Source of the DNA: an uncultured Bifidobacterium sp.
GTDB lineage: Bacteria > Actinomycetota > Actinomycetes > Actinomycetales > Bifidobacteriaceae
Direction: 5' to 3'
Assembly (NCBI GenBank): GCA_937876495.1
Contig: CALEGL010000317.1
Coordinates: forward strand, 1 to 9,768
DNA length: 9,768 bases
Shown here: positions 1-6,815 of the stretch, one piece after another
Numbering within the stretch: the stretch's first letter is position 1
How the letters are laid out: every line of letters begins with the position of its first letter
Program-made: the position numbers and the translations under genes
The notes under the pieces: generated by a model
What the model saw: the letters and a program-made list of their open reading frames with translations, nothing else
What the model was told of the DNA's origin: nothing
Database searches by the model: none

Positions 1-1222
1 CGAGGGCTTCGGCAGGGTCGCCGAGGACGGCACGGTGTACGTGCGCGAAGGCGATTCCGAACGCGCCGTCGGACAGTTCCCCGATGCCTCGGCCCAGGAG
101 GCCCTGTCCCTGTACGCCCGGCGTTTCCTCGATCTCAAGGCCAAGGTCGATCTCTTCGCCACCCGTCTGGAGAACGCGTCCATCAAGCCCCGCGAAATCG
201 ACGATTCCCTGCGCGCGCTGCGCGAGGAGACCGACAAGCCCGAGGTCGTCGGCGACATCGCCGCGCTGAAGGCCGAGCTCGAGCGGCTGACCGCCAGGGC
301 CGCGGAGCGCAAGAGCGAGATCGGCGAGGCGCGCCGCCAGGCGATGGCCACGGCCATCGCCGAACGCACCGCCATCGTCGAGAAGGCCGAGCAGATCGCC
401 GAATCCCTGGGGGATTCGACCAACTGGCGTCAGACGGCGGACAGGTTCCGTTCGCTGTTCGACCAGTGGCAGCAGCATCAGCGCACGTCGATTCGCATCG
501 ACAGGACCGACGCCGACGCGCTGTGGAAGCGCTTCTCGGCGGCACGGACGACCTTCAACCAGGCCCGCCGCCACTGGGCTCAGCAGCGGGACGCCGACCG
601 CGCCGCCGCCAAGGCCGCCAAGGAGCAGATCATCCGCGAGGCCGACGCCCTCAAGGACTCCACCGAATGGGGGGAGACCTCGCGCCGCTTCAACGAGCTC
701 ATGGACCGCTGGAAGCAGGCGGGCCGCGCCGGTCGAACGGAGGACGACGCGCTGTGGGCCCGGTTCCGCGAGGCCGCGGACGTCTTCTTCGCCGCCCGTC
801 AGGCCGACCGCGACCAGACGAACAGCTCGGAGCGTGAGAACCTGGCAAAGAAGGAGGCCCTGCTCGTCAAGGCCGAGGCCCTTCTTCCCGTCGCCGACGA
901 GAAGGCCGCGAAGAAGGCGCGCAAGGCGCTGGCGGCCATCCAGGAGGAATGGGACCAGATCGGCTACGTGCCCCGCGAGGACATCCGCCGCATCGAAGGC
1001 CGTCTGGACGCCGTGGACCGCCAGATCAAGGCCGTCGAAGACGCCGCGTGGACCAACACCGACCCCGAGTCCGACGCCCGCCGCTCCCGCTTCGAGGAGC
1101 AGCTCACCGAGCAGCTTGCCGAGCTGGACAAGGCGATTGCCGCGGAGACCGACCCGAAGCGTCGTGCCTCGCTCGAGGCCGAGAAGGCCACCAAGCAGCA
1201 GTGGCTGGACGCCGTCCGCTGA
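1..1222 (+). CDS. DUF349 domain-containing protein, 5' end truncated by window edge
   Basis: The reading frame is open from base 2 to the TGA at 1220-1222, giving about 406 residues with no start inside the window. The GTG at 35 is not a believable start, because the codons before it (FGRVAEDGTVYV) match the conserved N-terminal segment I know from actinobacterial DUF349 proteins. Two clear DUF349 repeats start with W near 425 (WRQTADRFRSLFDQW) and 668 (WGETSRRFNELMDRW), 81 codons apart. A third, more divergent one lies near 920-1040 (ALAAIQEEWDQIGYV). The protein is highly charged, rich in Ala, Glu, Lys and Arg, and predicted to be almost all helix or coiled coil, with a Lys/Glu-rich C-terminus. 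There is no signal peptide or membrane segment in the visible part, so it is probably cytoplasmic. The molecular function of the family is not established. The gene converges on clpC and is followed by two hairpins. Confidence 0.9.
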   Translation, partial: EGFGRVAEDGTVYVREGDSERAVGQFPDASAQEALSLYARRFLDLKAKVDLFATRLENASIKPREIDDSLRALREETDKPEVVGDIAALKAELERLTARAAERKSEIGEARRQAMATAIAERTAIVEKAEQIAESLGDSTNWRQTADRFRSLFDQWQQHQRTSIRIDRTDADALWKRFSAARTTFNQARRHWAQQRDADRAAAKAAKEQIIREADALKDSTEWGETSRRFNELMDRWKQAGRAGRTEDDALWARFREAADVFFAARQADRDQTNSSERENLAKKEALLVKAEALLPVADEKAAKKARKALAAIQEEWDQIGYVPREDIRRIEGRLDAVDRQIKAVEDAAWTNTDPESDARRSRFEEQLTEQLAELDKAIAAETDPKRRASLEAEKATKQQWLDAVR

Positions 1223-1235
1223 CGGTGGTCATCTC

Positions 1236-1263
1236 CGCGTTCCGGGTTCCCGCCCGGAATGCG
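1236..1263 (+). terminator. Hairpin 1 after the DUF349 gene
   Basis: An 11-bp stem (1236-1246 with 1253-1263, one G-U pair, core TTCCGGG/CCCGGAA) closes a 6-nt loop, 14 nt after the DUF349 stop. No U-tract follows, so it is either a weak or non-canonical terminator or an RNA 3'-end stabiliser acting with the next hairpin. Confidence 0.5.
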
Positions 1264-1280
1264 CCGTGACGAAACATGAC

Positions 1281-1312
1281 GGGGGGTGGCGCCGGATTCG
1301 GCGCCACCCCCC
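1281..1312. terminator. Strong bidirectional terminator between convergent DUF349 gene and clpC
   Basis: A perfect 14-bp stem (1281-1294 with 1299-1312), starting GGGGGGTGGCGCC and closed by a 4-nt GATT loop, sits midway between two convergent genes. It lies 58 nt after the DUF349 stop and 26 nt before the clpC stop. The stem is very GC-rich. The tail is only slightly U-rich on the clpC side (GTCATGTTTCG) and not on the other side. This fits the U-poor terminators often seen in actinobacteria. Confidence 0.75.
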
Positions 1313-1338
1313 CATTCGTCAATCAGTCATCCGATCCG

Positions 1339-3945
1339 TCAGGACGCGTCGGAATCCGCCGCTCCTTCGGAGGGATCCGGGCCCGTCCCGTCGCCGCCGG
1401 ACGACGCGGCGGCCGTCACGAGCTCGGCGGTCTTGTCCTCGCCGGTCTGCGAGGAGTCCGCATCGTCGGCGAGCTTCTCGCCGGTGAAGGTGAACTCCCC
1501 GAGGATGCCCTCGCCTTCGGCATCGACGCGGATCTTCTCGCCGTCATGCAGGTCGCCCATGAGGATCTTCTCGGAGATGGCGTCCTCGATGTCGCGCTGG
1601 ATGACGCGACGCAGCGGACGGGCGCCGAGCAGCGGGTCGAATCCCTTCTGCGCGAGAAGGTCCTTGGCGGCATCCGTGAGCTCCAGCGTCATATGCCTGT
1701 CGAACAGGCGGTCGTTGAGCTGGTGGATGTCAAGGTCGACGATCTGGCGCACCTGCGGCTCGGTGAGCTGCCGGAACACGATGATGTCGTCGAGACGGTT
1801 GAGGAACTCCGGCCGGAACTGCTGCTTGAGCTCGCTGGCCACCTGGTCCTTCATGCGCTGATAGCTCGCCTCGGTGTCGGACCCGAGGCTGAACCCGGTG
1901 TTGGCGGCCTTGGCGATGTCACGGGTACCCAGATTGGTCGTCAGGATGATGATCGTGTTCTTGAAGTCGACCTTGCGGCCCTGGCCGTCGGTGAGATGAC
2001 CGTCGTCGAGCACCTGCAGCAGCGTGTTGAAGATGTCCGGATGGGCCTTCTCGATCTCGTCGAACAGGACCACGGAGAACGGCTTGCGGCGCACCTTCTC
2101 GGTGAGCTCGCCGCCCTCCTCGTATCCGACGTACCCCGGGGGCGCTCCGAACAGACGCGAGGCCGCGTACTTCTCGGAGAACTCCGACATGTCGACGCGG
2201 ATGAGCGCGTCCTCGTCGTCGAAGAGGAACTCGGCGAGCGCCTTGGCCAGCTCCGTCTTGCCCACTCCCGTGGGCCCGGCGAAGATGAACGACCCGGCCG
2301 GACGGTGCGGGTCCTTGAGCCCGACGCGTGTGCGGCGGATGGAGCGGGCGAGGGCCGAGACGGCCTCGTCCTGGCCGATGATGCGCCTGTGCAGCTCCTT
2401 CTCCATGCCGAGCAGCTTCTTGGACTCGGCCTGGGTGAGCTTGAACACGGGGATGCCCGTGGTGCTGGACACCACGTCGGCGATGACGTTCTCGTCGACG
2501 ATCATGCTCGCGTCGGACTCCCCCTGCTTCCAGGAGGACTCCTTCTCCTTGCGTTCGGCCTCGAGCTTCTCCTGGGAGTCGCGCAGCTGCGCGGCCTTCT
2601 CGAAGTCCTGGTCCTTGATGGCCTTGTCCTTGTCGGCGGCAACCTTGGCGACCCTGGCGTCGAGCTCCTTGAGCTCGGGGGGCGCGGTGAGCCTGCGGAT
2701 GCGCAGACGCGCGCCCGCCTCGTCGATGAGGTCGATGGCCTTGTCGGGCAGGCGGCGGTCCTGGATGTATCGCGCGGACAGCTCGGCGGCGGCCTGGAGG
2801 GCCTTGTCGGTGATGGTCACGTGATGGTGGTTCTCGTAGCGGCTGCGCAGACCCTTGAGGATTTCGATGGTCTCGGCGATCGTCGGCTCGTGCACGAGGA
2901 TCGGCTGGAAGCGACGCTCCAGGGCCGCGTCCTTCTCGATGTACTTGCGGTACTCGTCCGTCGTCGTGGCACCGATGGTCTGCAGCTCGCCGCGGGCGAG
3001 CATGGGCTTGAGCATGTCGGATGCCCCGAGGGCCCCGTCGGCGCTTCCGGCCCCGACGATGGTGTGGATCTCGTCGATGAACAGGACGATGTCGCCACGC
3101 GTGCGAATCTCCTTGAGCACCTTCTTGAGGCGCTCCTCGAAGTCGCCGCGGTACCGGGAGCCGGCGACCATGGACCCGAGGTCCAGCGAGTACACCTGCT
3201 TGCCCTTGAGCGTCTCGGGGACGTCCCCGGCGTTGATCTTCTGGGCAAGTCCCTCGACGACGGCGGTTTTGCCGACGCCAGGCTCGCCGATGAGCACGGG
3301 GTTGTTCTTCGTGCGCCGCGACAGCACGACCATGACCCGCTCAATCTCAGCGCTGCGACCGATGACCGGGTCGAGCTTGCCCTGGGCCGCTTCGGCGGTG
3401 AGGTTGCGGCCGAACTGGTCGAGGATGGCCGATCCGGTCTGGCCACGCTTGTCCTGCACCCCGCCGGCGTTGGTCAGGTCGTTCGTGGCGGAGGCGTCGG
3501 CGGCACCGGCGGATCCGCGGATGAGGTCGATGGTGGCCGAACGCAGCTCGCCGAGGTCGACGTCCATCTTGATGAGGACCTGCGTGCCGACCCCCTCGCC
3601 TTCGCGGATCAGCCCCAGAAGGATGTGCTCCGTGCCGATGTAGCTGTGCCCCAGTTGCAGGGCCTCGCGCAGGCTGAGCTCCAGGACCTGCTTGGCGTGC
3701 GGCGTGAAGGGGATGTGCCCGTTCGGCGCGGCGTTGCCCTTGCCGATCATCTCCTCGACCTGCTTGCGGGTGCCATCGAGGGTGACCCCCTTGGAGGCCA
3801 GCGCCTTGGCCGCAACGCCTTCGCCCTCGCGAATCAACCCCAGAAGCAGATGCTCCGTGCCGATGTAGTTGTGCTGAAGGTTGCGGGCCTCCTCCTGGGC
3901 GAGCACGATGACGCGCCTCGCCCGGTCGGTGAACCGTTCGAACAT
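1339..3945 (-). CDS. clpC: ATP-dependent Clp protease ATP-binding subunit ClpC
   Basis: An 868-residue Hsp100 unfoldase that feeds substrates to the ClpP peptidase in the cytoplasm. Two Clp-N repeats occupy residues 1-145, each with IGTEH(L/I)[14 protein letters not shown]1 has Walker A GEPGVGKT at 220-227, pore loop Tyr265, Walker B with D291/E292, and arginines R344/R345. A middle coiled segment carries a UVR-like motif at 447-462 ([16 protein letters not shown]), which marks ClpC rather than ClpB. AAA2 has Walker A GPTGVGKT at 557-564, pore loop GYVG at 604-607, Walker B D629/E630 and R717. All catalytic residues are present, and the length is typical of actinobacterial ClpC. The tail from about 826 is acidic and Ser/Gly-rich, probably disordered. 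The ClpP-docking tripeptide position reads TGF (683-685). The ATG at 3943-3945 has a good RBS (GAAGGAG, 5-nt spacer). The gene is divergent from usp and probably monocistronic. Confidence 0.97.
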   Translation of the reverse strand: MFERFTDRARRVIVLAQEEARNLQHNYIGTEHLLLGLIREGEGVAAKALASKGVTLDGTRKQVEEMIGKGNAAPNGHIPFTPHAKQVLELSLREALQLGHSYIGTEHILLGLIREGEGVGTQVLIKMDVDLGELRSATIDLIRGSAGAADASATNDLTNAGGVQDKRGQTGSAILDQFGRNLTAEAAQGKLDPVIGRSAEIERVMVVLSRRTKNNPVLIGEPGVGKTAVVEGLAQKINAGDVPETLKGKQVYSLDLGSMVAGSRYRGDFEERLKKVLKEIRTRGDIVLFIDEIHTIVGAGSADGALGASDMLKPMLARGELQTIGATTTDEYRKYIEKDAALERRFQPILVHEPTIAETIEILKGLRSRYENHHHVTITDKALQAAAELSARYIQDRRLPDKAIDLIDEAGARLRIRRLTAPPELKELDARVAKVAADKDKAIKDQDFEKAAQLRDSQEKLEAERKEKESSWKQGESDASMIVDENVIADVVSSTTGIPVFKLTQAESKKLLGMEKELHRRIIGQDEAVSALARSIRRTRVGLKDPHRPAGSFIFAGPTGVGKTELAKALAEFLFDDEDALIRVDMSEFSEKYAASRLFGAPPGYVGYEEGGELTEKVRRKPFSVVLFDEIEKAHPDIFNTLLQVLDDGHLTDGQGRKVDFKNTIIILTTNLGTRDIAKAANTGFSLGSDTEASYQRMKDQVASELKQQFRPEFLNRLDDIIVFRQLTEPQVRQIVDLDIHQLNDRLFDRHMTLELTDAAKDLLAQKGFDPLLGARPLRRVIQRDIEDAISEKILMGDLHDGEKIRVDAEGEGILGEFTFTGEKLADDADSSQTGEDKTAELVTAAASSGGDGTGPDPSEGAADSDAS

Positions 3946-3950
3946 GCTGT

Positions 3951-3957
3951 CTCCTTC
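3951..3957 (-). promoter_or_regulatory. clpC ribosome binding site
   Basis: GAAGGAG on the minus strand, 5 nt before the clpC ATG. It fixes the start that gives the conserved [12 protein letters not shown]-terminus. Confidence 0.85.
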
Positions 3958-3975
3958 GATGTGTCAGTCCATCCC

Positions 3976-3981
3976 ACTCTA
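3976..3981 (-). promoter_or_regulatory. Possible clpC -10 element
   Basis: TAGAGT on the minus strand fits TANNNT and would give a 5' leader of about 23 nt carrying the RBS. No convincing -35 hexamer lies 16-18 nt upstream (the sequence there is AATAAAGG-like). That would fit a promoter needing an activator, but the call rests on one hexamer only. Confidence 0.3.
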
Positions 3982-4019
3982 CCGATTCGCAGTGACCTTT
4001 ATTTCGCGGCTCCGCGGCA

Positions 4020-4036
4020 TTGCGCTCACTGCGCAA
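4020..4036. promoter_or_regulatory. Perfect palindrome upstream of clpC, candidate ClgR-type operator
   Basis: TTGCGC-TCACT-GCGCAA is a perfect inverted repeat with 6-bp arms and a 5-bp spacer, 75-91 bp before the clpC ATG. ClgR is the known actinobacterial activator of clp genes. The C. glutamicum consensus as I remember it, WNNWCGCYNANRGCGWWS, has the same CGC-N5-GCG geometry. This site differs at the R position and in some flanking W positions. The location 40-60 bp upstream of the possible -10 suits an activator. It is a match in spacing and gene context, not a full consensus match. Confidence 0.45.
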
Positions 4037-4062
4037 CGTCCCTCCGAGCACCTTCCGCGCCG

Positions 4063-4093
4063 TTCCATGCCGCGGGCGTGCCGAGGCATGGAA
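4063..4093. repeat. 9-bp-arm inverted repeat upstream of usp
   Basis: TTCCATGCC (4063-4071) and GGCATGGAA (4085-4093) are exact reverse complements separated by 13 bp. The right arm reaches the position where a -35 would sit for the possible usp -10 (TAAGCT, 4107-4112), and no recognisable -35 hexamer is present. It could be a dimeric regulator's operator or, less likely, a hairpin. Confidence 0.5.
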
Positions 4094-4106
4094 GGACCGA
4101 ACCGGA

Positions 4107-4112
4107 TAAGCT
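4107..4112 (+). promoter_or_regulatory. Possible usp -10 element
   Basis: TAAGCT fits TANNNT and lies 15 nt before the RBS. There is no matching -35; the spaced position overlaps the right arm of the inverted repeat. Weak evidence. Confidence 0.25.
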
Positions 4113-4127
4113 GGTGGGGACTCGATC

Positions 4128-4134
4128 GAGGAGG
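4128..4134 (+). promoter_or_regulatory. usp ribosome binding site
   Basis: GAGGAGG, 5 nt before the ATG at 4140. An ATG at 4135 is in another frame and has no spacing from the RBS, so 4140 is the start. Confidence 0.85.
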
Positions 4135-4139
4135 ATGCC

Positions 4140-5180
4140 ATGGCCGATGCGTTGATCCCTGCGACTGCTCCAACCGGACAATCCGGGAGGCCGGACCCCG
4201 CGGACGACGAGGGACGTCCCCGCCCGGGGGATCTCGTGGTCGGCGTGGACGGCTCCCCCGAATCCTTCGCCGCGCTGAGATGGGCGTTGTCGGAGGCCTC
4301 GCTGCTCCGACGGCATGTCACCGTGGTGTACGGATGGACGCATTCCTGGGATATGGGATCCCAGCCCGACGACGACGAGGCCTGGGCGGGGGTCAGCGAC
4401 CGCATCTCCCGCCGTCTGCACGACTGGGCCGCGAAGGCGTGCGAGGGCGTCGCCATCACGCCGCAGGAGCTGTCGCTGGTGTCCGTGCATTCCTCGGGAA
4501 CCGCCGCTCTGCTGAAACTGGGCTCCTCCGCCCAGCAGATCGTCGTCGGACGCCGCAGCCTGGGACGGGTCGCCCGGTGGTTCACCGGCTCGCTGTCCGC
4601 ATCCCTGGCCGAGGAGGCGAAGGTCCCCGTCACGATAGTTCGGACGCATGCGGACGACAGGGAGGTCCGCAACGCCATCGCGGCGGCCCTGTCCCCCGCA
4701 GCGCCGTCGTTGCCATCCCTGTCCGTCGTCCACGATGCGGGCGTGAGGCCCGCCTCCCCGCGTACGGCGGTCGTGGTGGGCGTCGACGGATCGGCCCCCT
4801 CCCGCCGCGCCCTGCGCTTCGCCGCGGACACGGCCCGGGCCCACGGCGCCCCTCTGCACGTCCTGTTCTGCTGGCAGCTGCGGGATCTCGGAGAGATCCC
4901 GGGGTACGAGAACGCCGTGGCTCCTCTGGACGTGGCGCAGGGGCATGCTGAATCCGTCGTCCGACGAATCGTCGGCGAGGCAGGGCTTGCGGATGACGTC
5001 CATCCGCTTGCGCATGCCTTCCATATCCCCGCCGCCAAGGGGCTTATTGACGCTTCCCGCTACGCGTCGAGAGTCGTGGTGGGATCCCGCGGGCTGAATG
5101 GCCTCGATGCGCATTTCATGGGTTCGGTGTCGCGTCAGGTGGTGTCCCTCGCCGAATGCACGGTCACCGTGGTGCACTAG
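4140..5180 (+). CDS. Universal stress protein, tandem UspA domains
   Basis: A 346-residue protein with two UspA-fold domains, the usual actinobacterial tandem architecture (about 290-350 residues). The first Usp domain is about 31-168, entered by the beta-strand VVGVDGS (D37). The second is about 208-346, with VVVGVDGS (D216). A 40-residue Ala/Pro/Ser linker joins them, and a disordered Pro/Asp/Gly-rich tail of about 30 residues precedes them. Domain 2 has the full ATP-binding signature G-x2-G-x9-GS (G315, G318, G328-S329). Domain 1 has Ser140 in place of the second glycine (G137, S140, G150-S151). Usp proteins of this type bind ATP and are induced by hypoxia, starvation or stationary phase; the substrate or partner here cannot be told. 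No signal peptide or membrane segment. The gene is divergent from clpC across 194 bp with a strong RBS, and converges on the DUF3027 gene. Confidence 0.92.
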   Translation: MADALIPATAPTGQSGRPDPADDEGRPRPGDLVVGVDGSPESFAALRWALSEASLLRRHVTVVYGWTHSWDMGSQPDDDEAWAGVSDRISRRLHDWAAKACEGVAITPQELSLVSVHSSGTAALLKLGSSAQQIVVGRRSLGRVARWFTGSLSASLAEEAKVPVTIVRTHADDREVRNAIAAALSPAAPSLPSLSVVHDAGVRPASPRTAVVVGVDGSAPSRRALRFAADTARAHGAPLHVLFCWQLRDLGEIPGYENAVAPLDVAQGHAESVVRRIVGEAGLADDVHPLAHAFHIPAAKGLIDASRYASRVVVGSRGLNGLDAHFMGSVSRQVVSLAECTVTVVH

Positions 5181-5248
5181 TCCGCCGCTCCGACCGCCGA
5201 CGCGGACGCGGCGACGGAACCGCGGTCCCTCAGCCGGCCTGGCGATCC

Positions 5249-5287
5249 ATCGTCCGCGTCCCTTCGGAGCCCTGAGAAGCGGACGAT
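5249..5287. terminator. Candidate terminator hairpin between convergent usp and DUF3027 genes
   Basis: ATCGTCCGC (5249-5257) and GCGGACGAT (5279-5287) form a perfect 9-bp stem around a 21-nt loop that has a small inner stem (TCC/GGA). It lies directly against the TGA of the DUF3027 gene and 69 nt after the usp stop. There is no U-tract on either strand, so termination is inferred from position. Confidence 0.4.
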
Positions 5288-6361
5288 TCACCCGACAGCG
5301 GAGGAATCCTCGTTCCGCGAGGCCTCGGGAGCCTCATCCGAGGATGGCGGCTGCTCCTCGTCCTCCATGCCCTCGATGAGCTCGACCTCGGGGTTCTCAT
5401 CACGGGGGATCCGACGGATGGCGTCGATGCGCGTGTCGTCATATGCGGGCGCCGACTGCACCCACAGAGGCGTCAACTCGGGCGGATCGATGTCGGAATG
5501 CTCTCCGCAGCCGTGGTCGAGCGACACCACGCGGCCGTCGTCGGGGCTCCATATGTTGGCGCAGACGCCGAAGATCCGTCCCAGGTCACCGACGATGGGG
5601 ACGAGGAACCCGCATGTCGAGCAGGGATTGTCCTTCCCCGCGGTCCGCGTGGACAGCGACCTCGGCCCATGCTGGCCCTGATACCAGCGCTCGGCGGCCT
5701 GTGCGCGTCCGAGAGGACTGAGCACGCGGCGCCGGGTCAGGACGAAGCGGTCCACAGCCTCGTCGCGATCCTCATCCGAGCCCTCGGAGGGGCCGGAGTC
5801 GGAAGCCTCCGCCGGCGCGGCGGCCGTCGCGTCGGACTCCGCCGACGTCCCGGCATCGTCGTCCGTCCGAGACCGCGCTGCCGCGGCGCCCTCGTCGGGG
5901 GCGGAGATCGCCGATACCGCGGCGGCCCCATCCGATGACGGCTCCACGCGATCGGCGTCCCCCACGGACTCGGCAGAGGCCGGAACGCCCGCCTCAAGCC
6001 GTGGATCGTCATCGGCGGTCCCCAGCACATCGGTGACCGACAGGTCCGAGGGAAGCAGCCTGTCCTTCCATGGCACCCATGCGGGTGGAAGCAGAGCGCC
6101 CTCGGCAGGGACCAGAGTCGACTCGTCCACGGTCCAGACGTCACGTTCTGCATCATGATAGAGGGTCACGGACCACTGCCAGCCCTCGTATCCCTTCATC
6201 AGGCAGACGAAACGGAAGTCGCTGACCCCGTCGCCGAGGTCCTCCACGGTGATGAAGCGACCGACCCTGTCCGGATCCTCCGCGACCTCACGCGCGGTGG
6301 ATAGCGCGATGTCCCGTGCATTCGCCACGGCCTGCCGTCCTCTCGTCCCGGAATCCACCAT
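5288..6361 (-). CDS. DUF3027 family protein with Cys4 (probable zinc) cluster
   Basis: A 357-residue protein that I recognise as the actinobacterial DUF3027 family, usually found beside a cspB-like gene; its function is unknown. The N-terminal part (1-110) holds the conserved FRFVCLMKGYEGWQWSVTLYHD stretch and a LLPPAWVPWKDRL segment. Residues about 115-205 are almost pure Asp/Glu/Ala/Ser/Gly and must be a disordered linker. The C-terminal part (206-310) holds C247-x2-C250, C267, and H283-G-C285 with H288, a likely structural zinc site. An acidic tail follows. No membrane segment is seen. The ATG at 6359-6361 lies 9 nt after the cold-shock gene stop, and that TGA is in the same frame, so the start cannot be further upstream. 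There is no good Shine-Dalgarno sequence (nearest AGGA is 13 nt away), so translation probably depends on coupling to the upstream gene. Confidence 0.85.
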   Translation of the reverse strand: MVDSGTRGRQAVANARDIALSTAREVAEDPDRVGRFITVEDLGDGVSDFRFVCLMKGYEGWQWSVTLYHDAERDVWTVDESTLVPAEGALLPPAWVPWKDRLLPSDLSVTDVLGTADDDPRLEAGVPASAESVGDADRVEPSSDGAAAVSAISAPDEGAAAARSRTDDDAGTSAESDATAAAPAEASDSGPSEGSDEDRDEAVDRFVLTRRRVLSPLGRAQAAERWYQGQHGPRSLSTRTAGKDNPCSTCGFLVPIVGDLGRIFGVCANIWSPDDGRVVSLDHGCGEHSDIDPPELTPLWVQSAPAYDDTRIDAIRRIPRDENPEVELIEGMEDEEQPPSSDEAPEASRNEDSSAVG

Positions 6362-6379
6362 CAGTCCCGATCAGTCCTG
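6360..6379. repeat. 10-bp tandem repeat across the csp stop / DUF3027 start
   Basis: Two adjacent copies, ATCAGTCCCG (6360-6369) and ATCAGTCCTG (6370-6379), agree at 9 of 10 bases. On the minus strand each copy contains GGACTGAT: the first-read copy supplies the csp TGA and the second supplies the DUF3027 ATG. Confidence 0.8.
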
Positions 6380-6760
6380 CACATCGAAGTCATCGGCCAC
6401 TGCCCTGAGCAGAGCCGCCAGCTTGCGGCTTTCCGAGGATACGGGGTAATGGTGCCGACGCAGCCCGTTGCCCGCCGAGTCCAGCATCTTGATGAGATCC
6501 TCGACGATGGCCGCCATGTCGTCGGGACGGGGACGCGTCGCCCGCACGATGGACGGGGCGGCCGCCATGACATGCACGTCCATGGCCTGGGGGCCACGAC
6601 GTCCATCGACCACGGAGAACTCCACACGTGCACCCTTTCGGGGAGCGGCGGCCACGTCAGCGAGCGCGGCGGCGGGAAGGAACACGTCACGCCCGGATTC
6701 ATCGGCGATGAACCCATAGCCCTTCGACGCGTCATACCAGCGCACTCTTCCGGTCGGCAT
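6371..6760 (-). CDS. Cold-shock-domain protein, actinobacterial CspB-like long form
   Basis: A 129-residue nucleic-acid-binding protein. Residues 1-66 are a cold-shock OB fold: MPTGRVRWYDASKGYGFI carries RNP1 (KGYGFI, 13-18). RNP2 reads DVFLPAAAL (25-33), where the usual His of VFVH is replaced by Pro29. Residues 70-129 are a C-terminal extension (DDMAAIVEDLIKMLDSAGN...) that I know from mycobacterial CspB-type proteins and that classical 67-residue Csp proteins lack. It probably acts as an RNA chaperone or single-strand binder in the cytoplasm. I chose the ATG at 6758-6760 because it begins the conserved MPTGRVRW. An upstream TTG (6850) in the same frame would add 30 unrelated residues, and a GTG at 6767-6769 would add three. 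No clear Shine-Dalgarno precedes the ATG (only GCGGGG). It lies downstream of the kinase gene and is followed at 9 nt by DUF3027. Confidence 0.9.
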   Translation of the reverse strand: MPTGRVRWYDASKGYGFIADESGRDVFLPAAALADVAAAPRKGARVEFSVVDGRRGPQAMDVHVMAAAPSIVRATRPRPDDMAAIVEDLIKMLDSAGNGLRRHHYPVSSESRKLAALLRAVADDFDVQD

Positions 6761-6815
6761 AGCCGTCACACCCCGCTTCCCGCGAATCCATTCTCTTCCG
6801 TCGTCTGATTCCGCT

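Noticed and set aside
4005..4016. CGCGG-CT-CCGCG small dyad between clpC and its upstream palindrome
   Set aside because: 5-bp all-GC arms are expected by chance in DNA of this composition.
3946..4139. HspR (HAIR) or CIRCE heat-shock operator upstream of clpC
   Set aside because: Looked for CTTGAGT-N7-ACTCAAG and TTAGCACTC-type repeats; neither is present.
1276..4155. 959-codon + strand open frame covering all of clpC
   Set aside because: It is a codon-position shadow of clpC in GC-rich DNA: low-complexity Leu/Val/Asp/Gly sequence, no RBS, no family resemblance, and it runs through the clpC-usp promoter region.
3347..5038. 563-codon - strand frame from usp into clpC
   Set aside because: Antisense of usp and an alternate frame of clpC; composition is Arg/Ser/Pro-rich and both overlapped genes have clear domains.
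4026..5291. 421-codon - strand frame opposite usp
   Set aside because: Antisense shadow of the Usp coding sequence with no recognisable domain.
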